Source of the DNA: Cellulosimicrobium cellulans
GTDB taxonomy: Bacteria; Actinomycetota; Actinomycetes; Actinomycetales; Cellulomonadaceae
NCBI RefSeq assembly: GCF_007679345.1
Contig: NZ_VEGH01000012.1
Span: 1 to 64,000 of the forward strand
Length of the DNA stretch: 64,000 nt
Direction of reading: 5' to 3'
Below the pieces are notes generated by a model. It was not told the origin of the DNA. It made no database searches and saw only the letters and a list, made by a program, of their open reading frames with translations. Positions within the stretch are counted from its first letter, which is position 1; every line of letters starts with the position of its first letter. The translations under genes were made by a program, and so were the position numbers. Positions 38,768 through 48,425 of the stretch are shown here, one piece after another.

Positions 38768-40051
38768 ATGCAGCCCGAGGACGAGCGCACGGCCGGCCCC
38801 GACGCGGCCGCCCGCGACGCCACCACGCCCGACGCCGACGCGCGCAAGCACGCGGAGGCCCTGCGCCGCGACCGCGAGAAGGCCGAGCGCGCCGCGCAGA
38901 AGGAGGCCGCCCGGGCGGAGAAGGACCGGGAGCGCGCGCGCCGGGACGCCGAGAAGGCGCAGCGCGACCGCGACCGCGCCGCCCGCGCCGCGGAGAAGGA
39001 GGCCGAGCGGCTGCGGGCCGAGCAGGAGCGGGCGGTCCGCGAGGTCGAGCGCGAGGCCGACCGGGCCGAGCGCGAGGCGCAGAAGGCGGCGCTCGACGCC
39101 CGGCTCGCCGCGCAGCGCGCCGCCCGGCAGGTCGAGCGGGCGCGGCTGCGGGCGCTCGCGGCGCAGGAGCCGGGCGACGACGAGGCCGGGCCGGACCTCC
39201 CGCCGGGCCTCGCCGTGCTGTGGCGGCCGGCGCCGGTCGGGCGCCGCGGGCCGCGGCCGGGCCTGACGCTCGCCGGGATCGCGGACGCGGCGATCGCGCT
39301 CGCGGACGCCGACGGGCTCGCGGCGGTGTCGATGGCCCGGGTCGCCGAGCGGCTCGGCGTCACCACGATGGCGCTGTACCGATACGTGTCGAGCAAGGAC
39401 GACCTGCTCGCGGTGATGCTGGACGCCGCGCTGGCGGAGGCGGTGGCGGGCGCGGGCGACGCGGCCCCGGGCGACGCCGGCCCCGGCGACCCGGGCCCCG
39501 GCGGCACGCCCGCCTGGCGCGCCGCCCTCGAGCGCTGGTGCGCCGACCAGCTCGACCTGGCCCGGCGGCACCCGTGGGCCGTGCAGACCCCGGCCGCCGC
39601 GGCCCTCCCGGGGCCGGCGCGGGTGGCGTTCCTGGAACGCGGGCTCCGGGCCCTCGACGGCACGCCGCTGAGCTGGCCGGAGAAGACCGCGGTCGTCGGG
39701 CGGCTGTCGCTGCACGTGCTCGCCGAGGGCCAGGTGGTCGCGGCCGAGGCGCAGGCGGCGCGGGCGGCCGAGGTGGAGGTGGCCGCGGGCGGCGAGGGGA
39801 CCCCGGCCGGCGGGGCGACCGCGGGGCACCCGGCCCTGGTGGACTACGCGTCGCTGCTGCGCGCGGTGACCGACCCCGGCGAGCACCCCGTGCTCGCGCA
39901 GGCCCTGGCCGCCGGGGCGTTCGACGACGCCGAGGCCGAGGACGACGAGGGGCGGCCCGACTGGGGGCTCCGGCTGATGCTCGACGGCGTCGCGGCGGTG
40001 GTGGCCCGGGCCGAGGCGCGCGCGGCCGCGCGGGCGCCGGGCGGCGCGTGA
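38768..40051 (+). CDS. TetR-family regulator with long N-terminal charged helix
   Basis: A 427-aa protein, about twice the usual TetR length. Residues about 25-133 are almost entirely Ala, Arg, Glu, Lys, Asp and Gln with i to i+4 charge pairing, and no Gly or Pro (for example EKDRERARRDAEKAQRDRDR). This predicts a long single alpha-helix or coiled coil. The HTH follows at about 168-213 (GLAAVSMARVAERLGVTTMA, ending LYRYVSSKDDLL), and the C-terminal ligand domain contains a Gly/Asp/Pro-rich insert. ATG 38768 follows AAGGAG at 38758-38763. It likely represses the divergent exporter genes. Confidence 0.88.
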   Translation: MQPEDERTAGPDAAARDATTPDADARKHAEALRRDREKAERAAQKEAARAEKDRERARRDAEKAQRDRDRAARAAEKEAERLRAEQERAVREVEREADRAEREAQKAALDARLAAQRAARQVERARLRALAAQEPGDDEAGPDLPPGLAVLWRPAPVGRRGPRPGLTLAGIADAAIALADADGLAAVSMARVAERLGVTTMALYRYVSSKDDLLAVMLDAALAEAVAGAGDAAPGDAGPGDPGPGGTPAWRAALERWCADQLDLARRHPWAVQTPAAAALPGPARVAFLERGLRALDGTPLSWPEKTAVVGRLSLHVLAEGQVVAAEAQAARAAEVEVAAGGEGTPAGGATAGHPALVDYASLLRAVTDPGEHPVLAQALAAGAFDDAEAEDDEGRPDWGLRLMLDGVAAVVARAEARAAARAPGGA

Positions 40052-40103
40052 GCGCGGGCGGGCCCGTCCGTGCGTGTCGGTGGCATGAGGTTGGATGGTC
40101 CGC

Positions 40104-40916
40104 GTGCTGACGGTAGCGACTGCGAACGTGAACGGGATCCGGGCCGCCTTCAAGCGGGGCATGGCCGGCTGGATCGAGGCCCGGCGGCCGGACGTCCTGC
40201 TCCTGCAGGAGGTGCGCGCCTCGGACGAGATCCTCGCCGACCACCTCCCCGCGGGCCAGTGGCACCTGGCGCACGAGGCCAGCGAGACGAAGGGCCGCGC
40301 CGGCGTCGCGATCGCCTCGCGGCTGCCGATGCGCGCGGTGCGCATCGGCATCGGCACCGGCGTGCCGACCGACAGCGGGCGGTGGGTCGAGGCGGACCTC
40401 GAGCTGCCCGCGGCCGACGGCGCGGGGCAGCGGGTGCTCACGGTCGTGTCCGCCTACGTGCACTCGGGCCAGGCGGGTACCCCCAAGATGGACGAGAAGT
40501 ACGCCTTCCTCGACGTCATGACCAAGCGGCTCGCTGAGCTGGCGGGGGAGGGCGCGGACGTCGTGGTCGCGGGGGACCTCAACATCGCCCACCGCGAGGT
40601 CGACATCAAGAACTGGCGCGGCAACCGCAAGGCCGCGGGCTTCCTGCCCGAGGAGCGCGCGTACCTCGACACCTGGTTCGACGAGCAGGGCTGGCGCGAC
40701 CTGGGCCGCGAGCACGGCGGCGAGGGCCCGGGCCCGTACACCTGGTGGTCCTGGCGGGGGCAGGCGTTCGACAACGACTCGGGCTGGCGGATCGACTACC
40801 AGCTGGCGACGCCGTCGCTCGCCGACCGCGCCCGGAGCGTGGAGATCGACCGCGCCGCGACGTACGACGCCCGGTTCAGCGACCACGCCCCGGTGGTCGT
40901 CACGTACGACGTCTGA
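40104..40916 (+). CDS. xth: Exodeoxyribonuclease III / AP endonuclease
   Basis: A 270-aa (273 from ATG 40095) EEP-fold nuclease for base-excision repair. The metal- and DNA-binding segments are VATANVNGIR, LLLQEVRA (catalytic Glu), GDLNIAHREVDIKNW, WRIDYQLAT and FSDHAPVVVTY with the final Asp-His. The protein beginning at GTG 40104 (VLTVATANVNG) matches the usual N-terminus, and TTGGAT ends seven bases upstream; ATG 40095 would add three residues and lies inside that box. Confidence 0.93.
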   Translation: MLTVATANVNGIRAAFKRGMAGWIEARRPDVLLLQEVRASDEILADHLPAGQWHLAHEASETKGRAGVAIASRLPMRAVRIGIGTGVPTDSGRWVEADLELPAADGAGQRVLTVVSAYVHSGQAGTPKMDEKYAFLDVMTKRLAELAGEGADVVVAGDLNIAHREVDIKNWRGNRKAAGFLPEERAYLDTWFDEQGWRDLGREHGGEGPGPYTWWSWRGQAFDNDSGWRIDYQLATPSLADRARSVEIDRAATYDARFSDHAPVVVTYDV

Positions 40917-40945
40917 CGCACCGGGCGCGGGAGCGCCCGGGTGCG
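40917..40945. terminator. Hairpin after xth
   Basis: CGCACCGGGCGC and GCGCCCGGGTGCG pair around a GGGA loop with a one-base bulge, directly after the xth stop. It is followed by a GC-rich repeat of CGGTGCCCGGCGCG without coding sign, up to the convergent gene at 41019. Confidence 0.6.
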
Positions 40946-41018
40946 GCCCCGGGGCGGCGGTGCCCCGGCGCGGTGCCCGGCGCGCGGTGCCCGGCGCGCC
41001 CGGCCCGGGCGCGCGCGG

Positions 41019-42233
41019 TCACCCGCCGTGCGCCGCCTCCCAGGCCGCCGACGGGGAGTCCGGGTGCCCGCCGTGCATGGACACGATCGCCCCGGTCGCG
41101 TCGGCGGTGAGGTACGCGTCGTAGTAGTCGTCGCTGAGGGACAGGTGGAACTCCACCGGGGTGGTGACGTTCACGTCGGTCGCGCGCCGGACGAGCACCC
41201 CCGCCCCCTGCGGGTCGGCGATGCCGGTGAGCTCCGGCAGCTGCGCCACGAGCGGCTCGACGAGCGACCAGTCGACGGTGGTGACGTCGAACAGCTCGTC
41301 CGGGAGCTCCGCGGGGTCGGGCTGGATGGTGGCGGCGCCCTCGCGGGTGGCCTCCCCGTCGCGCCAGTTGTACTGGTCCGTGGTCGGGGCGCCGGGCGTG
41401 GTGGGGGCCTCCGAGACGACGTACTCCCGGTACATCACGAGCTCGGTGAACTGGGTGCCGCCGGCGACCGCCACCAGGTCGTCCACGACCTGCCGCGTCT
41501 GCGCCGCCACGAACACGTCGTACACCGGGGGCGCCTCGGTCTCGACGACCTCCTGGGCCTCGGCGCGGACCTCCTCCAGGGGCGTGCCCTGCACGAGGTC
41601 GAGCGCCGCGTCCCGGACCGGCCACACGCGGGCGCCGAACCCGACGAGCGCGAAGACGAGGAACAGCACGGCCGGGATGCGGAGCAGGCCGCGCCCGTCG
41701 CGTCCCGGCGCCGGGGGCGCCTCCCAGACCGGGGCCTCGGGCAGGTCGCGGACGTGCGTGTCCCGGTCGGCGATCTCCTGCCAGCCGGCGGGCGGCGGGT
41801 CCAGCAGCGCGACGTCGGGCCGCTCGGCGTCGAGCTGCGCGACCACCACGACGGCGCCGCGCTGGAGGCCGGGCAGCCGTCCGAGGTTGACGACGGTCCG
41901 GGTGGTCGTCGTGTACGCGGGGCGGGTGCGGGACGCGACGACGAGCCGGATCTCGCACAGCGGCTGGTCGTTGATCGAGGTCCCGGTGGCGCGGGTCTCC
42001 AGGACCTTCGCCAGGCTGACCCGGTTCTCGCGGAGCGCCGCCTCGACGTCCTGGGGCCGCGCGGACCGCGAACCGGCGAACGACCGGCCGATCGAGGTGA
42101 TCACCATCAGCGGGACCATGATCCCGAGCGAGACGCCGAACGCCCACTCCCACCCGTCGTCCAGGCCGGCGACCCGCAGGGCGACCGAGGCGACGAAGAA
42201 CCCGATGACGGCGGACAGCAGCAGGCGGATCAC
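41019..42233 (-). CDS. Membrane protein of unknown function
   Basis: About 404 aa. Two N-terminal helices (about 3-22 and 30-50) are followed by a soluble domain (RENRVSLAKVLETRATGTSI, then EIRLVVASRTRPAYTTTTRTVV) that resembles a cytosolic SHOCT/YcxB-like beta-rich fold. A third helix lies near 205-222, and the C-terminal 180 residues are acidic and probably extracytoplasmic. I do not recognise a named family. GTG 42233 is preferred over ATG 42251 because CAGAGT (complement of 42241-42246) ends seven bases before it. Confidence 0.65.
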   Translation of the reverse strand: MIRLLLSAVIGFFVASVALRVAGLDDGWEWAFGVSLGIMVPLMVITSIGRSFAGSRSARPQDVEAALRENRVSLAKVLETRATGTSINDQPLCEIRLVVASRTRPAYTTTTRTVVNLGRLPGLQRGAVVVVAQLDAERPDVALLDPPPAGWQEIADRDTHVRDLPEAPVWEAPPAPGRDGRGLLRIPAVLFLVFALVGFGARVWPVRDAALDLVQGTPLEEVRAEAQEVVETEAPPVYDVFVAAQTRQVVDDLVAVAGGTQFTELVMYREYVVSEAPTTPGAPTTDQYNWRDGEATREGAATIQPDPAELPDELFDVTTVDWSLVEPLVAQLPELTGIADPQGAGVLVRRATDVNVTTPVEFHLSLSDDYYDAYLTADATGAIVSMHGGHPDSPSAAWEAAHGG

Positions 42234-42301
42234 GGACCCCACTCTGCCCAAGATGCGCGAAGCAACTCAAACCGGGCGTCACCCTGACGTGCGAAAACGC
42301 G

Positions 42302-43615
42302 TCATTCTGGTGCCGGCGCCCCCGGCAGCTCGCGCATCCGCAGCAGCGGCGACAGCAGCACCGGCAGGGCCGCCAGGACCGAGCCGGCGGCGGCGACCCA
42401 GAGCGTGGGGGTCGCGCCGTAGGAGTGCCCGAGCCAGCCGCCGAGCAGCCCGCCGATCGGCGTCGTGCCCCACACGATGAACCGGACCGAGGCGTTCATC
42501 CGGCCCAGCAGCGGCGGCGGGCACACCCGCTGCCGGAAGCTCACCTGGGCGACGTTGTAGACCACGACGGCGAAGAAGAACAGCGCGCCGCCGGCGATCA
42601 GCGTGACCTGGGGCGGGAACGGCAGCACCGCGGCGAGCGGCGTCAGCGCGGCCCCGGGTGCGAACGCGAGGGCGGACAGCGGGATCACCCGGCCCTCGCC
42701 GAACCAGCGCACCAGCCGGTCCGACGCGACCGCGCCGAGCAGGCCGCCGACCGCCGACGCGGACAGCACGGTCCCGTACGCGGCCTCGTCGAGGCCGAGC
42801 GTGCGCAGGGCGAAGATCACCGTCACGGCCGAGCCGGCCGCGGTGAACAGGTTGCCGATCGCGGTGCAGGCGACGATCCGGCGCAGCAGCGGCTGCCGGA
42901 CGACGAACCCGAGGCCCTCGGCGATCTCGTCCTTGAGCGGGCGCCGGTGCTCCCGCGGGGGCAGCTCCTCGACCTTCCGGATCCGGGACAGCGCCAGCGC
43001 GGACACCAGGTAGGTCGCCACGTTGACCGCGAGCAGCACGGGGGCGACCACCACCCGGAGCAGCGCGCCGCCGAGCGCGGGGCCGGCGACGCCCGCGACC
43101 GACTGGGTCGCCTGCAGCTTGGCGTTGCCCTCGCCGATGTGCGCGAGCCCGACCAGACCCGGGACGTACGACTGGTGCGCGACGTCGAAGAACACCGTCG
43201 CGACGCTCATCACCAGGGCGCCCGCGTACAGCACCGCCATCGAGGCGTGGCCGGTGAGGGCGAGCGCGACGACCACCGCGAGCGTCGCGGCGCGCACCAG
43301 GTCGGCCGTGATGAGCACCCGGCGCTTGCGCATCCGGTCGACCCAGGCGCCGGTGGGCAGGCCGATGACGAGGAACGCGGCGGTCTCGGCGGCGGTGAGC
43401 AGGCCCATCTGCCACTCCGTCGCGTCGAGGTCGCGCACCGCGAGCACGGGCAGGGCGATGCTCGTCAGCTGGAAGCCGAGCTGCCCGAACGCGTCGCCCA
43501 CCCAGAGCCGGCGGAAGTCCGGGTGCCGGGCGAGCGAGCGGCGCTTCGCGGGCGGGGCCGGTTCCGCGGGGCCGGCGGTCCCGAGCGGTGGTCCTGCGGG
43601 GGCGGGGGTCGACAT
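42302..43615 (-). CDS. MFS transporter (enterobactin-exporter / MFS_3 type)
   Basis: A 437-aa permease with 12 predicted helices after a 40-residue Pro/Ala-rich tail. The MFS loop motif appears as GLPTGAWVDRMRKRRVLI near 90-107, and SDRLVRWFGEGRVIP in the second half. The DFRRLWVGDAFGQLG start is typical of the MFS_3 exporters. A divergent ArsR-type gene and a palindrome in the shared promoter suggest that it exports the effector of that regulator. Confidence 0.9.
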   Translation of the reverse strand: MSTPAPAGPPLGTAGPAEPAPPAKRRSLARHPDFRRLWVGDAFGQLGFQLTSIALPVLAVRDLDATEWQMGLLTAAETAAFLVIGLPTGAWVDRMRKRRVLITADLVRAATLAVVVALALTGHASMAVLYAGALVMSVATVFFDVAHQSYVPGLVGLAHIGEGNAKLQATQSVAGVAGPALGGALLRVVVAPVLLAVNVATYLVSALALSRIRKVEELPPREHRRPLKDEIAEGLGFVVRQPLLRRIVACTAIGNLFTAAGSAVTVIFALRTLGLDEAAYGTVLSASAVGGLLGAVASDRLVRWFGEGRVIPLSALAFAPGAALTPLAAVLPFPPQVTLIAGGALFFFAVVVYNVAQVSFRQRVCPPPLLGRMNASVRFIVWGTTPIGGLLGGWLGHSYGATPTLWVAAAGSVLAALPVLLSPLLRMRELPGAPAPE

Positions 43616-43632
43616 GGCTCCAGCGTGGCGCC

Positions 43633-43665
43633 ACTGATTGGGGAAAGTCAATCAGTTGCTAGGAT
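43633..43665. promoter_or_regulatory. Operator and promoter between MFS and ArsR genes
   Basis: ACTGATTG at 43633-43640 and its exact inverse CAATCAGT at 43649-43656 flank an 8-bp centre. TAGGAT at 43660-43665 is the -10 box of the ArsR gene and ends six bases before its ATG. The palindrome covers the -35 region, so binding would block transcription. Confidence 0.72.
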
Positions 43666-43671
43666 CGCGGC

Positions 43672-44253
43672 ATGAGCCCGACCCCGCACCGCGACCCGGA
43701 CCCGCAGTGGGCGCCGCCGCCGGACGGCGGGAGCGACCCGGAGGCGGGGACCGACCCCGCCGAGCTCGACGCCGACGCGCGCGCCCTCGCCTCCTCGCTG
43801 CGGCTGCGCATCCTGCGGATGTGCCTCGACGACGCGCTGACGAACCGCGAGATCGCCGACCGCCTGGGCAAGAACCCCGCGACGGTGCTGCACCACGTCC
43901 GCACGCTGGTCGACCGGGGCTTCCTCGCCGCCGACCCGGTGCGCCGCGGCGCGCGCGGCTCCCGCGAGGTGCCGTACCGGGCCACCCGCAAGTCCTGGCG
44001 CGCGCCCGACTTCCCCGGCAAGTGGCAGCTCATGCTGTCCACGTTCGTCGAGGAGGTCGCGGAGGCGGACCCGGACTCGGTGCGGATGACGCGGCTGGGC
44101 GTGCGGCTCAGCGGCGAGGAGCACGACGAGCTGATGTCCCGGGTGGACGCGTTCTTCACGGAGCTGGCCGAGCGCCGCCCGACCCCCGGCGGCCGGCCGT
44201 ACTCGGTGCTGTTCGCCCTGCACGAGGACGCGGGCCGCCTCCCGCGCCCCTGA
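43672..44253 (+). CDS. ArsR-type winged-helix regulator
   Basis: A 193-aa regulator. The winged helix spans about 35-105 (SLRLRILRMCLDDALTNREI, then NPATVLHHVRTLVDRGFL). The C-terminal part carries RKSWRAPDFPGKWQLML and a helical dimer segment (EEHDELMSRVDAFFTELAER), a build seen in HTH_20 proteins paired with MFS exporters. No metal-binding Cys pair is present, so it is not a classical metal sensor. The ATG is at the predicted transcription start. Confidence 0.88.
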   Translation: MSPTPHRDPDPQWAPPPDGGSDPEAGTDPAELDADARALASSLRLRILRMCLDDALTNREIADRLGKNPATVLHHVRTLVDRGFLAADPVRRGARGSREVPYRATRKSWRAPDFPGKWQLMLSTFVEEVAEADPDSVRMTRLGVRLSGEEHDELMSRVDAFFTELAERRPTPGGRPYSVLFALHEDAGRLPRP

Positions 44254-44289
44254 TGCCGCCGGGCTTCTCCCCAGCCGGGGCAGGCGCCG

Positions 44290-44350
44290 CCGAGGGTGCA
44301 GGACCTGCGGGGTTCGAGGCGTCGGAACCCCGCGGGTTGTGCAACCTCGG
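44290..44350. terminator. Long hairpin between ArsR and galK genes
   Basis: Two 26-nt arms (44290-44315 and 44325-44350) pair imperfectly with a 9-nt loop; the inner GCGGGGTTC/GAACCCCGC and outer CCGAGG/CCTCGG blocks are perfect. Convergent genes; no U tract. Confidence 0.7.
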
Positions 44351-44380
44351 CGGCGCGGACGGCGCGCCGGCGCCCCGCGG

Positions 44381-45648
<1,268 letters not shown>

Positions 45649-45652
<4 letters not shown>

Positions 45653-46467
45653 CGCTCCTCGGGCTGGTGGTCGGTCGGGGTGAGCAGGGTGCAGCCGGCG
45701 TCGGCCAGCACCGCCCGGGCGGGCTCGGGGAGGCCGGCGTCGGTGACGACGACGTCCACCTCCTCCAGGGGTGCGATGCGGGCGAGCCCGACCACCCCCC
45801 ACTTCGTGTGGTCCGCGAGAACCGTCACGGCGGCGGCGCAGCGGAGCAGCGCGCGGTCGGTGGCGGCCTCGGCGAGGTTCGGTGTCATCAGACCGGACTC
45901 GTCGAGCCCGTGCACGCCGAGGAACAGCCGGTCGACCCGGAGGGTCGCGAGCGCGGTGTCGGCGACGGGGCCGACGAGCGCGTCCGACGGCGTCCGGCTG
46001 CCGCCGGTGAGGATCACGTCGAGCCCCGCGCCGCCGGGCGCGGCCGCGGCGTCGTGCAGGGTCCGGGCGACGGGCAGCGAGTTCGTGACGACGGTCAGCG
46101 GGCGCAGGGCCGGGTCGGCGGCGATCCGCTGCGCCAGCAGGTGCACGGTGGAGCCGGCCGACAGCGCGACGGCCTGGCCGGGCTCGAGGGTGGCGGCGGC
46201 CAGGGCCGCGATGTCCCGCTTCTCGGCGGTGGCCCAGGTGCTCTTCTCCGCGAAGCCGGGCTCGTCGGTCGGGCGTCCCGCCCCGCCGTCCGCGGCGACG
46301 GCGCCGCCGTGCACCCGGCGCACCAGGCCGGCGCGGTCGAGCTCGGTGATGTCGCGGCGGACGGTCATCTCCGAGACGTCCAGCTGCTCCACCAGGTCGG
46401 CGACCCGGACGGCCCCGTGGGTGCGCACCTCCGCGAGGATGCGGTCCTGACGCTGGCTGGCGAGCAC
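45649..46467 (-). CDS. DeoR family transcriptional regulator
   Basis: A 272-aa sugar-phosphate-responsive repressor. The HTH is in VADLVEQLDVSEMTVRRDIT (about 19-38), followed by the RRVHGGAV signature. The C-terminal domain has LSAGSTVHLLAQRI and the TNSLPVARTL phosphosugar-binding segment. GTG 46467 (VLASQRQDRIL) matches the typical DeoR N-terminus and has GATACT (complement of 46474-46479) six bases upstream; ATG 46485 would add six residues. Co-transcription with galK suggests control of galactose use. Confidence 0.92.
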
Positions 46468-46590
46468 CGCGACAGTATCCACCACGACCGCACAGGAACC
46501 AACACGCCGTGCCGTGCAGTGCCGGCGTCTGGCGCGCGTGCGACCGGGGGTGGGTGCGCCTCGGCGACCCGGGTCGGACGCCGCGCGGCG

Positions 46591-47757
46591 TCAGCGCCCG
46601 ACGGGCGTGAGCCCCAGCGACCGCCCCGCGAGCCCCCGGGACCGCGCGGTCAGCGCCGCCGCCACCCCGCGCAGCGCCACGGCGGCGGGGGAGTCCGGGT
46701 CGGTGAGCACGACGGGCGTCCCGCCGTCGCCGGCCTCGCGCAGCCGGATGTCCAGCGGCACCTGGCCGAGCACCGGCACCGTGCCGCCGGTCGACCGGGA
46801 CAGCCCCTCGGCCACGCGGGCGCCGCCGCCGGAGCCGAACAGCTCCAGCCGCGACCCGTCGGGCTGCTCGAGCCAGGCCATGTTCTCGACCACGCCGACG
46901 ACGCCCTGCCGGGTCTGGGTCGCGATGGACCCGGCCCGCTCGGCGACCTCGGCCGCGGCGAGCTGCGGCGTGGTCACGACGACCAGCTCGGAGCCCGGCA
47001 GCAGCTGAGCGACGGAGATCGCGATGTCGCCGGTCCCGGGCGGCAGGTCGAGCAGCAGCACGTCGAGGTCGCCCCAGAACACGTCCGCGAGGAACTGCTG
47101 GAGCGCCCGGTGCAGCATCGGCCCGCGCCAGACGACCGGCTGGCCCGGCGGGACGAACATGCCGATCGAGATGACCTTGACCTCGTGCGCGATCGGCGGG
47201 AGCAGCATCTCGTCGACCCGGGTCGGCGGCTGGGTCACGCCGAGCATCCGGGGGATGGAGAACCCGTAGATGTCGGCGTCCACGACGCCGACCCGCAGGC
47301 CCTGCTCGGCCATCGCCACCGCGAGGTTGGCGGTGACCGACGACTTGCCCACGCCGCCCTTGCCGGACGCCACCGCGAACACCTTCGTCAGCGAGGTCGG
47401 CTTGCTGAACGGGATGACGGGCTCGGCCCCGCCCCGCAGCCGCTCGGTCAGCGCGGCCCGCTGCTCGGGGCTCATGACGCCGAGCGCCATCCGCACGTCC
47501 GCGACGCCCTCGACGGCCTGCACCGCCGCGGTGACGTCCTTCGTGATGGTGTCGCGCAGCGGGCAGCCCGCGGTGGTCAGGTCGATGCCGACCGTGACGA
47601 GCGCGCCCGCGGCAGGCGTGGTGTCGACGTCGACCGACCGGACCATGCCCAGGTCCGTGATCGGGCGGCGGATCTCCGGGTCGACCACCCGGGAGAGGGC
47701 CTCCCGCACGGCGGCGGCGACGGCCTCGGGATCGCGGGTGTCCAGGGCGGGCGACAT
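46591..47757 (-). CDS. mrp: Mrp/NBP35-type P-loop ATPase, Fe-S cluster carrier
   Basis: A 388-aa ATPase for iron-sulfur cluster delivery. An N-terminal MIP18 (DUF59) domain (about 5-85, with the Cys of AGCPLRDTI) precedes the deviant Walker A ASGKGGVGKSS near 123-133. Further motifs are VVDADIYGFSIPRMLG and LLLDLPPGTGDIAIS. The C-terminal CPxC found in some homologues is not present, as in many actinobacterial Mrp. ATG 47757 is preferred since TACGAT (complement of 47765-47770) ends seven bases before it; ATG 47766 overlaps that box. Confidence 0.93.
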   Translation of the reverse strand: MSPALDTRDPEAVAAAVREALSRVVDPEIRRPITDLGMVRSVDVDTTPAAGALVTVGIDLTTAGCPLRDTITKDVTAAVQAVEGVADVRMALGVMSPEQRAALTERLRGGAEPVIPFSKPTSLTKVFAVASGKGGVGKSSVTANLAVAMAEQGLRVGVVDADIYGFSIPRMLGVTQPPTRVDEMLLPPIAHEVKVISIGMFVPPGQPVVWRGPMLHRALQQFLADVFWGDLDVLLLDLPPGTGDIAISVAQLLPGSELVVVTTPQLAAAEVAERAGSIATQTRQGVVGVVENMAWLEQPDGSRLELFGSGGGARVAEGLSRSTGGTVPVLGQVPLDIRLREAGDGGTPVVLTDPDSPAAVALRGVAAALTARSRGLAGRSLGLTPVGR

Positions 47758-47764
47758 GTCGTCC

Positions 47765-47770
47765 ATCGTA
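47765..47770 (-). promoter_or_regulatory. -10 box of leaderless mrp
   Basis: TACGAT on the minus strand ends seven bases before ATG 47757. Confidence 0.45.
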
Positions 47771-47816
47771 GGCGCGGCCGCGGACCGCACCCTCCGCCCG
47801 GGGCCCGGGTGGGTGC

Positions 47817-48425
47817 TCAGCCCGCGGGGGTCCGCCCGCGCTCCTCGGCGGCGGCGCGGCGGTCCCGGTCGCGCGCCCGGTCCGCGCGCCCGCGGTCCAC
47901 CCGGTCCCGTGCGGCCGGGTCGCGAGCCGCGTCCGCGGCGTCGTCCTCGGCGGCCTCGCGCTCCTCGACCAGCTCCTCGAGGAGGTTGCGCAGCTCGGAC
48001 CGCACGAAGTCCCGGGTGGCGACCTCGGACAGCGCGATGCGCAGCGCCGCCATCTCGCGGGCCAGGAACTCGGTGTCCGCCAGGTTCCGCTCGGCGCGCT
48101 GCCGGTCCTGCTCGGCCTGCACCCGGTCGCGGTCGGTCTGCCGGTTCTGCGCGAGCAGGATCAGCGGTGCCGAGTACGACGCCTGCAGCGACAGCATCAG
48201 CGTCAGCGCGGTGAACCCGTTCGCGGCCTTGTCGAACCGCAGGGTCTCCGGTCCCCAGGAGTTCCAGATCAGCCAGGCCGCGCAGAACAGGCTCAGCCAG
48301 AGCAGGAACCGCGGGGTGCCCATGAACCGGGCGATCCCCTCCGAGACCTTGCCGAACGCGTCGTCCTCGAGCTTGGGCAGGAGGCTGCGGCGCGCGGTCT
48401 TCGGGGTGTCGAGACGGTCAGCCAC
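47817..48425 (-). CDS. DUF1003 family membrane protein
   Basis: A 202-aa protein with two membrane helices (about 41-57 and 70-92). The LWLSLFCAAWLIWNSWG and LTLMLSLQASYSAPLILLAQNRQ segments are the DUF1003 signature, followed by DRDRVQAEQDRQRAERNLADTE. The C-terminal 60 residues are a charged Arg/Asp/Ala tail. The ATG lies inside the end of the MgtE-N gene (8-bp overlap), so the two are coupled. Function not established. Confidence 0.88.
   Translation of the reverse strand: MADRLDTPKTARRSLLPKLEDDAFGKVSEGIARFMGTPRFLLWLSLFCAAWLIWNSWGPETLRFDKAANGFTALTLMLSLQASYSAPLILLAQNRQTDRDRVQAEQDRQRAERNLADTEFLAREMAALRIALSEVATRDFVRSELRNLLEELVEEREAAEDDAADAARDPAARDRVDRGRADRARDRDRRAAAEERGRTPAG

Noticed and set aside
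44310..44335. tRNA T-arm (GGGGTTCGAGG)
   Set aside because: The surrounding sequence folds as one long hairpin and cannot form a cloverleaf.
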